DNA of 59,700 nt from the NCBI GenBank assembly GCA_026988155.1, contig JALSLW010000034.1:1-59700 (forward strand), given 5' to 3'. The notes under the pieces are model-generated. The model worked only from the letters and a program-made list of their open reading frames with translations. It did no database searches and was not told where the DNA came from. This DNA is from Methylomonas sp. (GTDB lineage: Bacteria > Pseudomonadota > Gammaproteobacteria > Methylococcales > Methylomonadaceae). Positions 37,402-47,268 of the stretch are shown here, piece by piece. The translations under genes were made by a program, and so were the position numbers. The stretch's first letter is position 1. Each line of letters opens with the position of its first letter.

Positions 37402-38763
37402 TTATAGCTTTATATTTAAAGCATGTAATTTTCGGTACAAATGAGTTCTTTCCATGCCGATTGCTGCCGCCAACTTGGCCACACTGCCCCCATTCTTTTC
37501 AAAATGATATTCCAAATAGCATTTCTCAAAATGTTCTCTTGCCTCCTTTAACGGCAAATTAAAGAACTCTGGGATAGACGAATTAAATATGGGATCATCG
37601 GCAATAGAGCCCAATGCCGATTTCACTTCATCTAGCTCGATATCTTCGCCTGCACCTAAGATCATTAATCTCTGCACCAGACTTCTTAACTCTCTGACGT
37701 TGCCTGGCCAGCTATAATTACGTAAATAATTTTGCGATGCCATGGAAAACTTTCTAAAAGGCAGCTTTTCTATATTGACAAAATAGTCCACATAATAGCT
37801 TAGCAAACCAGGAACATCTTCTCCATGCTCTCTCAGCGAGCTGATATCAAGCGCCACTTCATTCAATAAAAAATATAAATCCTGTCGAAAGCGTCCTGAG
37901 TTAACCTCTTCATCCAAGGCAATTCTCGTTGAAGCAACAACTTGAACATCTACACGGACCGATTCGCTGCCACCCACTCTTAAGAAAGAACTCGACTCCA
38001 GGGCACTCAGCAGCCTTGCCTGAGTTTCCAGGTCCATTCCAGCAATTTCACCTAAGAATAGAGTACCGCCATGAGCCTGTTCCAACAGACCCAGATAGAT
38101 TTTTCCATCTTCCTCTTTGCCAAAAAACTCTACCGATGAATTCTCTGGAGAAATACTGCCTACCGCCACATCGACAAATGGCCCTTCCCGCCGGACCATA
38201 TGGTCATGGAAGTAGCGCGCAAATAATTCCTTGCCTACCCCCGCCTCACCGACAAGCAACAGCTTTGCATTATGCTGAGCCAAGCGCTTTAACTGTTCTT
38301 TTGTACGCTCTATCACTGCACTCTTACCGACCGGTTCCACATCAAACATTAACTGCTGCTTAAGCCCTGCATTTTCCTGTTGCAATTGACTGGTTTCCAG
38401 TGCCCGCTCAACAGTCAGCAATAATTTTGCCAGCGACAGCGGCTTTTCTAAAAAGTCATAAGCACCCAGCCTTGTTGCTTCCACCGCTGATTCTACCGAC
38501 CCATGCCCTGACATCATAATAACAGGACAAAGTGCTTCGTCTTCTGCCACCCACTCCTTAAGCAAAGTAATCCCATCAGTATCCGGCATCCAGATATCCA
38601 ATAAAATCAGTTGCGGTTTACGCCGCTTCTTTTTATTTCTTGCTGAAGCGGCGTCTTCTGCCATTTCAACCTGATAGCCTTCATCCTCAAGAATTTCTGA
38701 CACTAACCGCCTAATATCAGGCTCATCATCAACAACTAATATATAAGGTAATTCTGTCTTCAA
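37402..38763 (-). CDS. ntrX: NtrX-type response regulator with degenerate AAA+ domain
   Basis: Response regulator paired with the NtrY kinase just upstream. The receiver domain (1-120) has acceptor D56 in LILLDIWMPDTDG. The AAA+ domain (about 145-375) has Walker A GEAGVGKE, but the Walker B aspartate is replaced: TLFLGEIAGM where TLFLDEI is usual. The GAFTGA loop that contacts sigma-54 is absent; FFGKEEDGKIYLGLLEQAH stands there. A Fis-type helix-turn-helix ends the protein (GGSVAKLAAAIGMERTHLY). It probably regulates by DNA binding rather than by ATP-driven sigma-54 activation. I recall that some NtrX proteins lack GAFTGA. Confidence 0.88.
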   Translation of the reverse strand: MKTELPYILVVDDEPDIRRLVSEILEDEGYQVEMAEDAASARNKKKRRKPQLILLDIWMPDTDGITLLKEWVAEDEALCPVIMMSGHGSVESAVEATRLGAYDFLEKPLSLAKLLLTVERALETSQLQQENAGLKQQLMFDVEPVGKSAVIERTKEQLKRLAQHNAKLLLVGEAGVGKELFARYFHDHMVRREGPFVDVAVGSISPENSSVEFFGKEEDGKIYLGLLEQAHGGTLFLGEIAGMDLETQARLLSALESSSFLRVGGSESVRVDVQVVASTRIALDEEVNSGRFRQDLYFLLNEVALDISSLREHGEDVPGLLSYYVDYFVNIEKLPFRKFSMASQNYLRNYSWPGNVRELRSLVQRLMILGAGEDIELDEVKSALGSIADDPIFNSSIPEFFNLPLKEAREHFEKCYLEYHFEKNGGSVAKLAAAIGMERTHLYRKLHALNIKL

Positions 38764-38786
38764 TGCTTTTTCCTAAAGTATTTAAA

Positions 38787-40961
38787 TTAAGTTGCAGTGG
38801 GCAGCTGGATAATAAAACCAGCTCCTTCATTATATGCTGTATCTACCCAAATTACGCCACCATGTTCTTCAATAATTTTCTTTACGATGGGCAGCCCTAA
38901 TCCCGTCCCTTTTACTTTTGTTGTCACATATGGCTCAAACACGGTTTCCAGCTGGCTCTCATTAAGACCGCAGCCATTATCGTAAATAGCAAATTCGGCA
39001 TACTCAGCATTATTTCGCTTAACCTTATTCAGCTTTATTTCAATCTGTCCTTTGCCATCCATTGCCTCCTGCGCATTTTTAATTAAATTATGCAACACTT
39101 GACGAATACTAACAGGATCAGCTTCTATTACAATATTTTCAGCATTAAATACTGTAATTATTCTTATTTCTGTCTGCAATATATATAAAGCTAAAACCTC
39201 ATTGATCAATAGATTTAGGTTAATCAGTTCCACCTGTCTTTTGCTGGGCCGGGCATATTCTGAAAAATCATCCACCATTGATTTCATTGCTTCTACCTGC
39301 TGCACAATTGTTTGAGTAGAACGCTGCAAAATTCTGGCTGATGCTTCAGACAGCTCTGAAGCCAATTTATGCTGCAATCTTTCGGCCGACAATTGAATGG
39401 GGGTCAAAGGGTTTTTTATCTCATGCGCCAATCGTTTAGCCACTTCCCCCCAGGCAGCGTCTTTTTGTGCCTGCATTAAATCCGTAACATCATCAAAAAC
39501 TACAATCGTCCCTACCCGTTCGCCTGATGGCGAAAACAGAGGCGTTCCGCGACAAAGTAGCTCCTGCCTGCCATTAGGCCCTAAAAAGGTAAAACGCTGC
39601 TGCCATATATCCTCTGCCTGCTCCAGCAGTTTCTGAATAGACTCCCACAGCTGGGTTAATTCAGGATGCAAGACAATGACATCCAGTAAAGTCTGGCCAA
39701 CAAAGTGGCTCACGGGTATATGCAATATTCTATAGGCCGCCTGATTGGCCGTTCTTATTTTATAAGATGCGCCAAAGCTAATAACACCTGCAGTTAAATT
39801 AGACAGCACCGTTTCCAGATAGGCCCGCTGATTTTCAACTTCTATACTGGCTGCTTTTATTTCATCCTGTGACCGTGCTATACGCTGGGTCATATTATTG
39901 AAGGACTCAACCAAAAAACCTAAATCATCTTGCCTAATAACTGGCAATTGTCGCTGATAATTCCCACTGGCAACCGCTTGAGTCCCTCTAACCAATTCCT
40001 TTACTGGTGAAACAATATGCCGAATACTGACAAAAGCAACCCAGATGGCAGCCAGCAGACTTAACAATAAAACGAGTGACAGCATTAATAGAAAACTGCT
40101 TTTTAACGAATTTCTTAAAAAGGTCATTTCCTGATAGCGCACAAAAGCAAAATCAATTGAATCAGTTAAATCTGCAATACGGACAGGGACAGGAAATAAA
40201 ACTTGCAGATAACGAGGCTCGTCATCATGTACAGGAACAATAATCTGAATCAGCAACTCACCTTCATCCATTTGCTTAAAGGCGACATACTCCTGATTTC
40301 GTCTTACATGCAGCCAAACATGCTCTCTCGGCAACAGAGGCAATATATCTTTTGGGTCTGAACTGTTTGATGCTATTACTCGGCCCTGACGAGAAAAAAG
40401 CGCTATTTCAGTTGCGCCTGTACTTTCTCGAAGTTCGTCCATTTCCAGTGCTATCAAGGTCTGAGACTTTCCCGTCACTTGTTTAGCCAATTTTCGCGCC
40501 TGCTTTAAATGCAACCGCTTTCTCTGGTCCAAAGATTCAGCCCCCAGTTCCAGAGCATCTTCCATTGCTTTATCTATTTCCACATTAAACCAGCTATCTA
40601 TCCCCTGATTTAAAAACTGCACAGAAAAATAAAACACAATGGCGGCCGGAGCAATCGAAAGCAATACAAACAGCGAAACCATTCGGGTTGTTAGCCTGGA
40701 ACCAGCTTCTCCCTTTTTTAACGCCTTAGCCAGAGAATAGACATTAATCCCGATCAAAACGAATAAAACAACAGACCCCAGACTATTGCCAATTAACAGC
40801 CAAGAGTAGATGTCACTTAGTTCTGATGACTCCTGGGTAGTTGCCGTACTCATCAGCTGTAACGACAGAAGAATCAATCCAAACAAGATAACAATGGACA
40901 GACTTACCGGGAATTTTACTTTGCTAACGGCCATACTGCCCAGCGACCTGACAGCGCCCAT
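38787..40961 (-). CDS. ntrY: NtrY-type sensor histidine kinase
   Basis: Membrane sensor kinase of 724 residues. Four N-terminal hydrophobic segments with a periplasmic-type region between come first, then a HAMP linker (IRHIVSPVKELVRGTQAVAS). A PAS domain (around 380-490) follows, then the HisKA phosphoacceptor HEIKNPLTPIQLSAERLQ and an HATPase domain with DNGCGLNE and GTGLGLPIVKKIIEEHGG. Two starts are possible, 40961 and 40934; both overlap the DUF4390 gene. It is 23 bases upstream of ntrX. NtrYX pairs sense envelope or redox state or nitrogen in different species, so the signal here is unknown. Confidence 0.93.
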   Translation of the reverse strand: MGAVRSLGSMAVSKVKFPVSLSIVILFGLILLSLQLMSTATTQESSELSDIYSWLLIGNSLGSVVLFVLIGINVYSLAKALKKGEAGSRLTTRMVSLFVLLSIAPAAIVFYFSVQFLNQGIDSWFNVEIDKAMEDALELGAESLDQRKRLHLKQARKLAKQVTGKSQTLIALEMDELRESTGATEIALFSRQGRVIASNSSDPKDILPLLPREHVWLHVRRNQEYVAFKQMDEGELLIQIIVPVHDDEPRYLQVLFPVPVRIADLTDSIDFAFVRYQEMTFLRNSLKSSFLLMLSLVLLLSLLAAIWVAFVSIRHIVSPVKELVRGTQAVASGNYQRQLPVIRQDDLGFLVESFNNMTQRIARSQDEIKAASIEVENQRAYLETVLSNLTAGVISFGASYKIRTANQAAYRILHIPVSHFVGQTLLDVIVLHPELTQLWESIQKLLEQAEDIWQQRFTFLGPNGRQELLCRGTPLFSPSGERVGTIVVFDDVTDLMQAQKDAAWGEVAKRLAHEIKNPLTPIQLSAERLQHKLASELSEASARILQRSTQTIVQQVEAMKSMVDDFSEYARPSKRQVELINLNLLINEVLALYILQTEIRIITVFNAENIVIEADPVSIRQVLHNLIKNAQEAMDGKGQIEIKLNKVKRNNAEYAEFAIYDNGCGLNESQLETVFEPYVTTKVKGTGLGLPIVKKIIEEHGGVIWVDTAYNEGAGFIIQLPTAT

Positions 40962-41464
40962 TGCGAATCAAAATATGAGAATGGGCGGATTGGAACAGGC
41001 AATGCCTCATGCTGAAATATTACTTTTATAGCAACAAAACAATGCTGATCAGACTTTATAAAATGCTTTTCTATAATTGATAGTCTGCGAATTTTAGAAA
41101 TATAGTCCAGCGCGCCGGCCAAGGTAGAAAATATGTTTTTTTCTCCATTGTTTAAACTTTTAACGCTATATAAATTTAATAAGGCATGATTCTGAATCTG
41201 ATAGCCCAATGATATCTCCTGCAACGTACTATTCCATAAAACACCTTCCCTCTCAACCTTTATTACCACCCTCCAGGCTAAAGAAATTCCTTTTTGCAAA
41301 GCCTCTCTGGCTACTGGACTTAGTTTAAAGTCTATATCAGCATTTAATTCATAGCCATCAGCAACTAACTCGGTCTTAACATTTCTAACAACAGCTGAAA
41401 ACTCACTGGCCCAAACAGATTCAGCAATAAAACAATAAAAAAAAAGATAAAGGGCAAGTTTCAC
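40916..41464 (-). CDS. DUF4390 family exported protein
   Basis: A 182-residue protein with a signal peptide (MKLALYLFFYCFIAESVWAS) and a beta-rich mature part (LVADGYELNADIDFKLS; WRVVIKVEREGVLWNSTLQE). Family DUF4390 is typically found exactly here, between rsmB and the ntrYX pair. It is thought to act in the periplasm, possibly as the input protein for NtrY; that is inference from the context. It overlaps rsmB by four bases and ntrY by up to 46, so all three are translationally linked. Confidence 0.85.
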   Translation of the reverse strand: MKLALYLFFYCFIAESVWASEFSAVVRNVKTELVADGYELNADIDFKLSPVAREALQKGISLAWRVVIKVEREGVLWNSTLQEISLGYQIQNHALLNLYSVKSLNNGEKNIFSTLAGALDYISKIRRLSIIEKHFIKSDQHCFVAIKVIFQHEALPVPIRPFSYFDSQWALSGRWAVWPLAK

Positions 41465-42753
41465 CGTTTAATCAATTTAGCATAATAAAAGCCATCCATC
41501 CCCTGATCACCTGTCAAGATTTGCCGTCCAAAATGTCTTTTCACCCCCCAGCCAGCATTGATAACAACTTCTTCCGCATTAGCATGGCTATTTAAAAAAC
41601 ATTCAATTTGCTGTTCATTTTCCTGTTTTAAAATGGAACAGGTAGCATACAGCAAGACTCCTTCTGGCATTAACAGATCCCAAGCTAATGTTAAAATTTT
41701 CTGCTGAATGGCTTGCAGCTCTTCAATATCAGCCTCTCTGCGTAATATTTTTATATCAGGATGCCGCCTAATTACCCCCAACGCAGAGCAGGGCGCATCA
41801 ACCAGAATCCGGTCAAACATTTGTTCCTGCACCCATTCGCCCGGTTTTGTGGCATCACCAGCCATTATATTCGCCTTAAGCTTAAGCCTCTGCATATTTT
41901 CTCTTACCCGGCCTAACCGATCTTCATCAATATCAACCGCCAGCATAGAAATAGACTTGGTTTGCCTTTCGAGAATCGCCGCCGTTTTGCCACCTGGCGC
42001 AGCACAGAGATCAAGCACCGATTGACCAGCCTGTACATCAAGCAATTCCGCTGCCAATTGAGCAGCAGTATCTTGTACAGAAACCATTCCATCATTAAAG
42101 CCAGGAAGTTTTTCAACCGCTACAGGCTGATCTAAAACAAGTGCTGACGCACAAAAAGAAATCGTTTTGGCAGAAATTGAATGCTTAGCCAGCAAATCAA
42201 CATAATCCTGCTGATTGCTTTGCCTTAAATTAACCCGTAGCGTCATTGGGGGTTGCTTATTATTCTCTGACAGCAGGCATTGCGTCTGTTCTGGCCAGTC
42301 ATTTTTTATTATATTGATTAGCCATTCCGGGTGAGAATTTCCAGCTACATCGTCTTTGTCCGCCTTTTGCTCAAAACTCTGCTGTTCACGCATATATTGT
42401 CTAAGCACACCGTTAATCAAAGATTTGGCCCAGCTCTTCTTATTAGCTGCAGACACAGTTTCTGACACAGCGGCATGCGATTTAACCCGCATATATTGCA
42501 ACTGATAAAGCCCTATCAGCAGTAGCATTGTTATATCCGTGTCTTTTTTTCTCAGCGGTTTGCTAAGCAGTTGCCGCAAGATAAAATCCAGCCGATGATA
42601 ATGGCGCACCACGCCATAACATAAGGCTTGGATAAATGCCCTGTCCCTGCTATTTTCAATCGACTCAAGAATACCGTCTAAAGCCACGGTCAAAGACTGC
42701 CCATCCTTAACAACCTTTGACAGCACAGTGGCAGCCGACTTTCTTAAACTCAT
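41461..42753 (-). CDS. rsmB: 16S rRNA (cytosine-967-C5)-methyltransferase
   Basis: Methylates C967 of 16S rRNA. The 430-residue protein has an N-terminal NusB-like domain (residues 1-135, AFIQALCYGVVRHYHRLD). The C-terminal SAM domain contains QSVLDLCAAPGGKTAAILE. The two catalytic cysteines are in VDAPCSALGVIRRHPDIK and ATCSILKQENEQQ. It has the usual length and position between fmt and DUF4390, with four-base overlaps at both ends. Confidence 0.97.
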   Translation of the reverse strand: MSLRKSAATVLSKVVKDGQSLTVALDGILESIENSRDRAFIQALCYGVVRHYHRLDFILRQLLSKPLRKKDTDITMLLLIGLYQLQYMRVKSHAAVSETVSAANKKSWAKSLINGVLRQYMREQQSFEQKADKDDVAGNSHPEWLINIIKNDWPEQTQCLLSENNKQPPMTLRVNLRQSNQQDYVDLLAKHSISAKTISFCASALVLDQPVAVEKLPGFNDGMVSVQDTAAQLAAELLDVQAGQSVLDLCAAPGGKTAAILERQTKSISMLAVDIDEDRLGRVRENMQRLKLKANIMAGDATKPGEWVQEQMFDRILVDAPCSALGVIRRHPDIKILRREADIEELQAIQQKILTLAWDLLMPEGVLLYATCSILKQENEQQIECFLNSHANAEEVVINAGWGVKRHFGRQILTGDQGMDGFYYAKLIKR

Positions 42754-43673
42754 CCTAGTCTAATGCCATCAACATCATGGGAGTTCAAAAAAGCCTGAAT
42801 ATCAATTCTTTTTCTACCTGGCAACTGTATTTCTAATAAATCAATAATTCCATCGCCCGTTCCTACGCTCATTCTCTTGTCTTGCTGCCTAACGGTTCCA
42901 ACTGCCAACCTATCTTCACTCTTACTAATCGCGGCCCGCCAGATACGTAAAATCTTCCCGTGAAAAAATGTCTGTGCAACAGGCCAGCCATTAAGCCCCC
43001 TGATTTTTCGATCCAGCTCTGCAGCAGATAGGTTCCAGTCTAGCAAAGCCTCATTTTTTTCTACTTTAGAGGCATAAGTTACTAAGGACTCATCTTGCTT
43101 CTCAGCATTCAAAGCTCCCAGCTCCATCTGTGCCAGCACCTTCTGCAAGCCAATCGCGCCTAACTCAGCAAGCTTGTCATGCAAGTCACTGCTTGTATTA
43201 GTGCCTTTAATCGGACACTCTTCTTTGTGCAGCATATCACCGGCATCCAATTTTTTTATCACTTGCATAATGGTAACGCCAGTCTTTTCATCACCAGCCA
43301 TAATTGCCCGATGAATGGGTGCAGCACCTCGCCATCTTGGCAATAGAGAGCCATGAATATTTATGCAGCCGTACTTTGGTGCATGCAATACCGCCTGAGG
43401 CAAAAGAAGACCGTAGGCAACAACAATCATCAGATCTGCATTTAAAGATGTTAGCTGCTCTATATCTTCTTCCGTTTTCAGGGTTTCTGGCTGAAATACG
43501 GGAATACCCGCCTCTAATGCGAGTTTTTTAATTGGGCTAGGGGTTAATTTTCGTCCCCGTCCAGAAGGTCGGTCAGGCTGTGTATAAACAGCACACAGTT
43601 CATGTTCAGAATCAATTAGCATTTGCAAAGCTGGAATAGCAAAATCAGGCGTTCCTGAAAAGATAATTTTCAT
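42750..43673 (-). CDS. fmt: Methionyl-tRNA formyltransferase
   Basis: Formylates initiator Met-tRNA. The 307-residue protein starts [19 protein letters not shown]. Its catalytic region contains [20 protein letters not shown], holding the invariant asparagine and histidine, followed by the DTG-like [11 protein letters not shown]-terminal OB-like tRNA-binding domain is present. It overlaps def upstream and rsmB downstream by four bases each, the standard def-fmt-rsmB operon. Confidence 0.98.
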   Translation of the reverse strand: MKIIFSGTPDFAIPALQMLIDSEHELCAVYTQPDRPSGRGRKLTPSPIKKLALEAGIPVFQPETLKTEEDIEQLTSLNADLMIVVAYGLLLPQAVLHAPKYGCINIHGSLLPRWRGAAPIHRAIMAGDEKTGVTIMQVIKKLDAGDMLHKEECPIKGTNTSSDLHDKLAELGAIGLQKVLAQMELGALNAEKQDESLVTYASKVEKNEALLDWNLSAAELDRKIRGLNGWPVAQTFFHGKILRIWRAAISKSEDRLAVGTVRQQDKRMSVGTGDGIIDLLEIQLPGRKRIDIQAFLNSHDVDGIRLG

Positions 43674-44182
43674 TTTTTCTTGCCCTGCTGCTTATGGATT
43701 TTTTCCAGCTTTGATTTTATTCGCCGCCTTTTTAAAGGCGATAGGTAATCCACAAACAGTTTTCCATCTAGGTGATCAATTTCATGCTGAATACAGACAG
43801 CTAATAGCTCACCCGCTTCCATTTCAAAAGGCTTGCCATGTTTATCCCGCGCCTTTAACTTAATATGTTCTGCCCGTGTGACCAGTTCAAAAAAGCCCGG
43901 AACAGATAGACAGCCTTCCTCGGACTCTTCAACCCCGTCTTTTTCAAGAATTTCTGGATTTATTAGACATAAAGGCGAATTTTTTTCTTCGCTGGTATCA
44001 ATCACAATGACTCGCTGATGAATATTAACCTGCGTTGCAGCCAACCCCACCCCTTTATAGTCATACATTGTTTCAATCATATCCTCAACTAGGTCAGTCA
44101 CCGACCTATCAAAAACAGTGACATCCCTTGCTTTGGTTCGCAACCGCCTATCAGGAAACTCAAGAATGGTTAGAATGCTCAA
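43670..44182 (-). CDS. def: Peptide deformylase
   Basis: Metalloenzyme removing the formyl group from new proteins. The 170-residue protein has all three motifs: [18 protein letters not shown] (metal cysteine) and QHEIDHLDG (metal histidines and catalytic glutamate). It is first in the def-fmt-rsmB-DUF4390-ntrY-ntrX operon. Upstream, where lysM would normally stand divergent, lies the accessory block described separately. Confidence 0.98.
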   Translation of the reverse strand: MSILTILEFPDRRLRTKARDVTVFDRSVTDLVEDMIETMYDYKGVGLAATQVNIHQRVIVIDTSEEKNSPLCLINPEILEKDGVEESEEGCLSVPGFFELVTRAEHIKLKARDKHGKPFEMEAGELLAVCIQHEIDHLDGKLFVDYLSPLKRRRIKSKLEKIHKQQGKKK

Positions 44183-44545
44183 CTAACTCTCCGCTTTAAA
44201 ATACATAATGACGGGGATTCTATCTGATTGCGGATAAAATCTAAACAATATTGTCATTATTGCGTCATTAACTTACCTTTAAGTCAAACTGATATAAAAG
44301 GCGGTACTTTATTTACAATGCAGATGATTTAATAAGGCTAAGTATACTTAAGAAAATGGATCGTCTATCTAGCTGCTAAGCAACTGAAAGTAGATAACCC
44401 ACTCATATTGGACAGATGTTTTTTGTCTTCAACTAACACATGAATGAGTTAGGCTAACGCCTGAAAATATAGCCGCATACCACACTATACTGCTTTCTAT
44501 AGCCCTGAAGACAAACAAGATGGGTAAATTATTTTCGCAAGCTAC
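44183..44545. other. Intergenic region between the lipase gene and def
   Basis: About 360 AT-rich bases with no credible gene. It should carry the def promoter. I see no terminal repeats or integrase remnants that would mark how the neighbouring block arrived. Confidence 0.5.
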
Positions 44546-45439
44546 CTAATTACAAGCAAAAGGATTAACCCCACTATTTTTCTTCAGCAAAGAATAATAG
44601 CTTGACATGGAATGGGCATTCAGCAAATTGCTTTTTGCAAAACTCATAAAATCACCAGCGTAATCGGAAGGTTTAGAGTTTTGCAAGTCACCGATTTCGT
44701 TAAAGAATAAAAATAGGCCGACATGCCGATAACTGTTATCCAGTCTTGTTTTGGGTATAACATCTTTGTCGGAAACAAAACGAAATGTACGATCTTTCAA
44801 TTTTTCGTCATAACAGCTCTGAAAATCATCATCGCCGGTAAAAGGCTGTCCAAAAGTGTAGACACCCGCAAGATCAATCGGTTTTGTCCCAGTTTTTGCA
44901 TAATAGGCAGTAATTACTGCCAAAGCACCGCCTAAGGAGTGACCTGTTATATATACTTTTTTGCCTTGCCCCTGCAATTCTGACAAATGTGCTATCAGTG
45001 CCCCGTTATCATCATTTATTACTTCCATGGCCGCTTTATGAAAACCGCTATGAAATCTCAACTGTTTGCCACAGGCTTGATCATCAACAGGTTCCGACCA
45101 GGTTTTGGCATTGTTTTTTAAATCTTTTATATCATCTGTGCCTGCAAATGCCAGAACTGCCTTATCTTTATCATAAGCTATGAATCCTTCAACACTGTAT
45201 TTTTTATTTCGAAAATCATATTCATCCAGCGTCAAATTTTGCTCTTTCAATTTTGACCTTACAGCATCCCTGTCCTCTTCATAAGCCAGGTTTGCCAGTC
45301 CTCCTAGCCATAAAGCAGTTTCAGAACTGTAAGATTTTGGGCAATAACCGTCAGCTATCTTAAGGCCAGACCCTGATGATGCACAGCCCGTTAAAATGAT
45401 GGTGATAATATTGATAAGTGCTAAAAAATAAGTCTTCAT
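44546..45439 (-). CDS. Class 3 lipase-like lipoprotein
   Basis: Predicted esterase/lipase anchored in the membrane by a lipid. The signal peptide ends in the lipobox LTGC (Cys19), followed by Ala-Ser-Ser. The alpha/beta hydrolase domain has the nucleophile elbow GHSLGGALAVITAYYAKTG. A downstream aspartate in VSDKDVIPKTRL and a histidine in SYRHVGLFLFF could complete the triad, as in fungal-type (class 3) lipases. ATG at 45439 is used; the frame opens with a TTG six bases earlier. The 297-residue protein belongs to the accessory block next to the cohesin/dockerin pair. Its substrate is unknown. Confidence 0.88.
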   Translation of the reverse strand: MKTYFLALINIITIILTGCASSGSGLKIADGYCPKSYSSETALWLGGLANLAYEEDRDAVRSKLKEQNLTLDEYDFRNKKYSVEGFIAYDKDKAVLAFAGTDDIKDLKNNAKTWSEPVDDQACGKQLRFHSGFHKAAMEVINDDNGALIAHLSELQGQGKKVYITGHSLGGALAVITAYYAKTGTKPIDLAGVYTFGQPFTGDDDFQSCYDEKLKDRTFRFVSDKDVIPKTRLDNSYRHVGLFLFFNEIGDLQNSKPSDYAGDFMSFAKSNLLNAHSMSSYYSLLKKNSGVNPFACN

Positions 45440-45536
45440 AATCAATTGATTTATTTAGGTAAGGAAAAATGTTAAAACTAAACCTGAACCCTAGGGTAGC
45501 CTATTGATTTGATAAAAGTCAATAAATCGCTGTAGT

Positions 45537-45566
45537 AAAAAAGCCCCAACCAAAAACTTTGGGGCT
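45537..45566 (-). terminator. Intrinsic terminator of the beta-helix/dockerin gene
   Basis: On the minus strand AGCCCCAA pairs with TTGGGGCT around a nine-base loop and is followed by a T-run (A-run 45537-45541). It separates the cohesin-dockerin unit from the lipase gene. Confidence 0.88.
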
Positions 45567-45612
45567 AAGTAACTAGAATTGTAAAATAAACACTGTACCA
45601 GCTCTTCCGTCT

Positions 45613-47235
45613 TTATCCTGGGGAATGGCCAAACAGCATACGAAAAATATTAAGATCTCCAATGCTTACCCAACCATTACCGTCAAAGTCAGCATCTTGA
45701 TTATTGGTACCGAAACGGGTTCTGAATATCTGTAGATCTCCAACACTTACATTTCCATCGTTATTGAGGTCGCCATCACAAAAGTTCCCGTAGCCATCCC
45801 CATCAGTATCTCGCTGAAGCGGATTTGCAACATTCACACAATTATCCTGAGAATCCTGAACGCCATCTTGATCTGTATCCAGAAACACACTTTTAAATCC
45901 GGCTTGAATTTGCCAGCCGGGGTTGCCATTGGCGTTAAACAAATAGGCTCCAACATCTAAACTATTCTGTCTATCAGTCTGATTGAAGTCCTGACTAACT
46001 AAATAATTAGCATCTGCATTTCCTATAAGCAGCGAATTTTCAGCTATAGAAACATCTTTATTTGTCCAGTCATTAAAATCAAGATCAGGATTGCCACTGG
46101 GATTCCAGGCAGCAATATTCTGGGTTGGCTGAGCCCCCCCTACACCTACATTTCCGCTGACTGTAAAACCGGGTATATTTTGCAACCGCAAAGCCAAGCC
46201 TGAATCCATCGCATACAAAGCATTATTGGCAATAACAATCGGTCCGGATAATACCCCTCCTACAGGGTAGTTTACACGGAGGGCAACACGCCCACCATTA
46301 CTGAGAACAGTATTATGTGCAATTGTCAGGTTGCCGGGGACTGAACTTTGATGACTTTGACTGCTGACACCTGCCCCATTAGAGTCAAATATAATATTAT
46401 TGGTGATAACTGCATCCGCAGAGGCCTGTATTCCGTTATCACCAGATGACCAAATAACATTCCCTTCAATAATATTTGGCGCATTGCCATCTGTCCCGTA
46501 TACGAGTATTCCTGGATATTTAGTATCATGAATAACATTATTCCTTACAATGTTATTATAACTGCCATCTTTTATCTCTATGCCATCTCCTTGCGATAAA
46601 TTAGATCCGTTAAGATCATGAATATAGTTCCCTTCAATTAGCCCGTCCCTAAAAACACTCGTAGTATTTCCAGCCCCATCGTTATTGCTACCAAGATAAA
46701 AGCCTTCACCTGAACCGCTAGTATGATGAATTTCATTATTCAGAAATTGGTGCCCAACATTAGTATCACCATAAAAATTTGCAGTTACAGCAGCTCCGCC
46801 CACATGGTGAATGAGTGAATCCTTAATGGTAATGAATTTAGATTGCCTACTTACGCCAGCAATATTTTTCCCGCCAATTCTAATGCCAATAGATCCACCA
46901 GTAACTTCAACCCCTTGAAATACGAGATATTCTGCTCCTTCAATATTAATAACATTTTGATTTGCATTAGGCCTGGTGATAACAGCCATACTCCCCTGTT
47001 CCGAGCGAATTACAATTGGAGAGGCTGCCGTACCCTGATGAGAAATAGAAAGCCTTCGTCCGTCACTGTAGGTTCCCCCGGATAGAATGACCTCATCTCC
47101 AGGCTGTAAATTGCTGCCAGATATAACGGAAAACCAGTCATCACTGGGACTAAGGTAATACTCTGTACTATTTGCCGCTTTTTGCGTCATTATAAATAAC
47201 GACACAAGCAAAACAGTTTTAATATAAATTTTCAT
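45613..47235 (-). CDS. Secreted right-handed beta-helix protein with TSP type 3 repeats and C-terminal dockerin
   Basis: A 540-residue exported protein with a signal peptide to about residue 23 (...QKAANS). A right-handed parallel beta-helix follows (about 25-390; repeats such as NNIVRNNVIHDTKYPGILVY and NGIQASADAVITNNIIF), of the kind found in polysaccharide lyases. Two calcium-binding thrombospondin type 3 stretches come next (DTDQDGVQDSQDNC, DTDGDGYGNFC). The last 50 residues are a dockerin with two EF-hand-like loops, DLNNDGNVSVGD and DFDGNGWVSIGD, each followed by an L(Q/N)IFR helix. It lies 33 bases after the cohesin-like gene, and a terminator follows. Catalytic residues cannot be assigned by eye. 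Confidence 0.88.
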   Translation of the reverse strand: MKIYIKTVLLVSLFIMTQKAANSTEYYLSPSDDWFSVISGSNLQPGDEVILSGGTYSDGRRLSISHQGTAASPIVIRSEQGSMAVITRPNANQNVINIEGAEYLVFQGVEVTGGSIGIRIGGKNIAGVSRQSKFITIKDSLIHHVGGAAVTANFYGDTNVGHQFLNNEIHHTSGSGEGFYLGSNNDGAGNTTSVFRDGLIEGNYIHDLNGSNLSQGDGIEIKDGSYNNIVRNNVIHDTKYPGILVYGTDGNAPNIIEGNVIWSSGDNGIQASADAVITNNIIFDSNGAGVSSQSHQSSVPGNLTIAHNTVLSNGGRVALRVNYPVGGVLSGPIVIANNALYAMDSGLALRLQNIPGFTVSGNVGVGGAQPTQNIAAWNPSGNPDLDFNDWTNKDVSIAENSLLIGNADANYLVSQDFNQTDRQNSLDVGAYLFNANGNPGWQIQAGFKSVFLDTDQDGVQDSQDNCVNVANPLQRDTDGDGYGNFCDGDLNNDGNVSVGDLQIFRTRFGTNNQDADFDGNGWVSIGDLNIFRMLFGHSPG

Positions 47236-47268
47236 AATTGTTTATAACTCTTTAAGATAAATAATATT

